From Metapseudomonas otitidis (GTDB lineage: Bacteria > Pseudomonadota > Gammaproteobacteria > Pseudomonadales > Pseudomonadaceae): a DNA stretch of 64,000 bases. Where the stretch lies: positions 1-64,000 of the forward strand of contig NZ_FOJP01000018.1 of assembly GCF_900111835.1 (NCBI RefSeq), read 5' to 3'. The notes beneath the pieces are model-generated. The model searched no databases. It saw only the letters and a program-made list of their open reading frames with translations, and was not told the DNA's origin. Of this stretch, positions 61,165 through 64,000 are shown piece after piece. The position numbers were made by a program, and so were the translations under genes. Every line of letters starts with the position of its first letter. Position 1 is the first letter of the stretch.

Positions 61165-62323
61165 CGGCAAACTCCAGACTTCCTTGCTTGATCAGTTCCC
61201 ACAGAAGCTTACGCCCGTCTTCGTCGGCCAGCCATCGGCCGAGGTTCTCGATGTGCAGTGCATCGCTGGAGCACACCAGGCGCAGCAGTTCGCGCAGGGA
61301 GGAGGGCAGCAGGCGGCTCTGGCCGCTGGCGAACAGCACGAGGCCGATGTCCACTTCCGACCAGGCCATACGCGCGCTGGGGTTGCGGATGATCACGGCG
61401 CCGTCTTCGATGGCGCCGACGAAGGCTTCTTCATCGACTTCGATGCCAGTGACCAGTTCGGGGTAGCGCGGCTCGGTCATGAACTGGCCGAACCAGGTCA
61501 GCAGCAGGCGCTCGTCGCTCATGTGCTCGGCGATCAGGGCCTTGAGGCGGTCGAGGGCGTCCTGCTGGATCTGGTGCGGGTCTTCGACCGGCTGGATGTC
61601 GGCGTCGCTGTAGCGCTCCTCGTCCGGGATGAACTGGGCGAGGAAGTCGGTGAAGTGGGTGAGCACTTCGGCGGCGCTGGGGGCGCGGAAGCCGACCGAG
61701 TAGGTCATGCAGTCGTCTTCGGCGGTGCCGAAGTGGGCGAGGCGCGGCGGCAGGTAGAGCATGTCGCCGGGTTCCAGGACCCACTCATCGGTGCCCATGA
61801 ATTCGGCGAGGATGCGCAGATCCCCGTGGGGCAGCAGCGCGCTGTCGGCGTCGCACATCTGGCCGATGCGCCAGCGGCGGTGGCCGTGGCCCTGGAGCAG
61901 GAAGACGTCGTAGTTGTCGTAGTGCGGGCCGACACCGCCTCCCGGGGCGGCGTAGCTGATCATGACGTCGTCGATGCGCCAGTTGGGCAGGAAGCGGAAG
62001 TGTTCCAGCAGTTCGCCGACTTCCGGGACGAACTGGTCGACGGACTGCACCAGCAGGGTCCAGTCGCGCTCGGGCAGGTTCTGGTAGGTGTCCTCGGCGA
62101 AGGGGCCGCGACGCAGCTCCCAGGGGCGCTCGCCGTGTTCGAGGATGATGCGCGACTCGACTTCCTCTTCCAGGGACAGGCCGGCCAACTCATCGGGGGA
62201 GATGGGGCTTTCGAAGCCTGGGATGGCCTGGCGGATCAGCAGCGGCTTCTTCTGCCAGTAGTCACGGAGGAATTCGCGGGCAGAGATGCCGCCGAGGATT
62301 TGCAGGGGAAGATCGGAAGTCAT
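61157..62323 (-). CDS. roxA: Ribosomal oxygenase (JmjC-type cupin)
   Basis: 388 residues of the YcfD/RoxA family, which hydroxylates an arginine of ribosomal protein uL16 using Fe(II) and 2-oxoglutarate. The metal triad is visible: His134 and Asp136 (GPHYDNYDVF) and His197 (LPPRLAHFG). The C-terminal third is a helical dimerisation and winged-helix part, as in YcfD. It is the first gene of a four-gene operon and is separated from purB by a terminator. I recall the same neighbourhood in P. aeruginosa. Confidence 0.92.
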   Translation of the reverse strand: MTSDLPLQILGGISAREFLRDYWQKKPLLIRQAIPGFESPISPDELAGLSLEEEVESRIILEHGERPWELRRGPFAEDTYQNLPERDWTLLVQSVDQFVPEVGELLEHFRFLPNWRIDDVMISYAAPGGGVGPHYDNYDVFLLQGHGHRRWRIGQMCDADSALLPHGDLRILAEFMGTDEWVLEPGDMLYLPPRLAHFGTAEDDCMTYSVGFRAPSAAEVLTHFTDFLAQFIPDEERYSDADIQPVEDPHQIQQDALDRLKALIAEHMSDERLLLTWFGQFMTEPRYPELVTGIEVDEEAFVGAIEDGAVIIRNPSARMAWSEVDIGLVLFASGQSRLLPSSLRELLRLVCSSDALHIENLGRWLADEDGRKLLWELIKQGSLEFADE

Positions 62324-62340
62324 GGCAGTGAACCTGTGAA

Positions 62341-62367
62341 ATAAAAACGCCCGGCACGGCCGGGCGT
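62341..62367 (-). terminator. Rho-independent terminator of purB
   Basis: ACGCCCGGC-ACG-GCCGGGCGT forms a perfect 9-bp stem, followed on the minus strand by TTTTTAT. It lies 18 bases after the purB stop and before roxA. Confidence 0.9.
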
Positions 62368-62384
62368 ATGGAGGCGGTTGCCCG

Positions 62385-63797
<1,413 letters not shown>

Positions 63798-63863
63798 TCA
63801 TACATGAAAACCGACCCGGTCGCCGTGCCCGACCGGTCACCTTCCGGCGACCGGTCGCTGGGC

Positions 63864-64000
63864 TCACCCTCGTAGCAGGGGATAGAGTTCGGCGAGCAGC
63901 TTGCGACGGCTGAACAGCAACTGCCAGCGGTGGCCGCCGAGCTGGCGCCAGAGGCGGGCTGAGCGGATGCCGGCGAGCAGCAGGGCGCGGATCCTGGCGG
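63864..64000 (-). CDS. hflD: HflD family protein, C-terminal end
   Basis: Only the last 44 residues are in the window; the gene continues beyond its right edge. The end reads ...LRSARLW-like (here [19 protein letters not shown]), matching the conserved C-terminus of HflD (YcfC), a peripheral membrane protein linked in E. coli to lambda CII control. The stop codon is at 63864-63866. The hflD-purB order supports the call. Confidence 0.8.
   Translation of the reverse strand, partial: ARIRALLLAGIRSARLWRQLGGHRWQLLFSRRKLLAELYPLLRG

Overview
The window is high-GC Gram-negative DNA that looks like the chromosome of a Pseudomonas. The main reasons are the linked fabA-fabB pair, a BarA-like hybrid kinase beside fabA, the order gpsA - DUF4389 - sixA, xthA beside tamA-tamB, the run aceA ... 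roxA - purB - hflD, Pseudomonas-type REP/REPIN elements, and sigma-54 promoters on sulfur genes. From memory, several blocks match the gene order of P. aeruginosa (around PA1608-PA1618, PA2001-PA2002, PA2541-PA2545 and PA2628-PA2634), but they are joined differently here. A non-aeruginosa Pseudomonas is likely; the species cannot be fixed from the sequence alone. No rRNA, tRNA, CRISPR array, prophage or intact insertion sequence was seen.

Layout. 0-2.6 kb: the 3' part of an acetyl-CoA acetyltransferase gene, a 140-bp MITE-like repeat and atoE (short-chain fatty acid uptake). 2.6-7.7 kb: a secreted DUF3859 protein behind a candidate Pho box, a DUF1302/DUF1329 envelope pair, and an OmpR-type response regulator. 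7.8-11.4 kb: a PAS/GAF hybrid kinase and a degenerate MddA/NnrU-like membrane protein. 11.4-14.8 kb: two tandem chemoreceptors. 15-19 kb: fabB, fabA and a BarA-like hybrid kinase. 19.2-25 kb: gpsA, DUF4389, sixA, a secreted protein, an Alx/TerC-family membrane protein, and an acyl-CoA ligase/thioesterase pair. 25-32.5 kb: xthA, a GNAT protein, tamA-tamB and a small YjfB-like protein. 32.5-38.8 kb: a diguanylate cyclase, DUF4824/DUF2157, a ClpP-fold periplasmic protein, an ABM monooxygenase, a DJ-1/PfpI protein and a divergent LysR regulator.

38.8-48.6 kb is the most accessory-looking part, a sulfur-scavenging block. It holds two SfnB-like flavoproteins, an LLM monooxygenase, a MetQNI-type importer and an SsuABC-type importer. 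Two of its operons start at a sigma-54 (-24/-12) promoter preceded, at almost the same distance (about 100 bp), by the same inverted repeat CTGTTGC-N4-GCAACAG. REP/REPIN elements flank metQ, and one of them encodes the last 33 residues of the monooxygenase.

48.6-56.7 kb is a signalling block: an HD-GYP phosphodiesterase, a REC-GGDEF-EAL regulator, and a translationally coupled 1635-residue CHASE/PAS hybrid kinase with two receivers and an Hpt domain. 56.8-64 kb: a small lipoprotein, aceA (glyoxylate shunt) with an RpiR-like operator far upstream, a tightly packed operon of roxA (ribosomal oxygenase), GNAT, PLD-like and secretin-N genes, then purB and the end of hflD.
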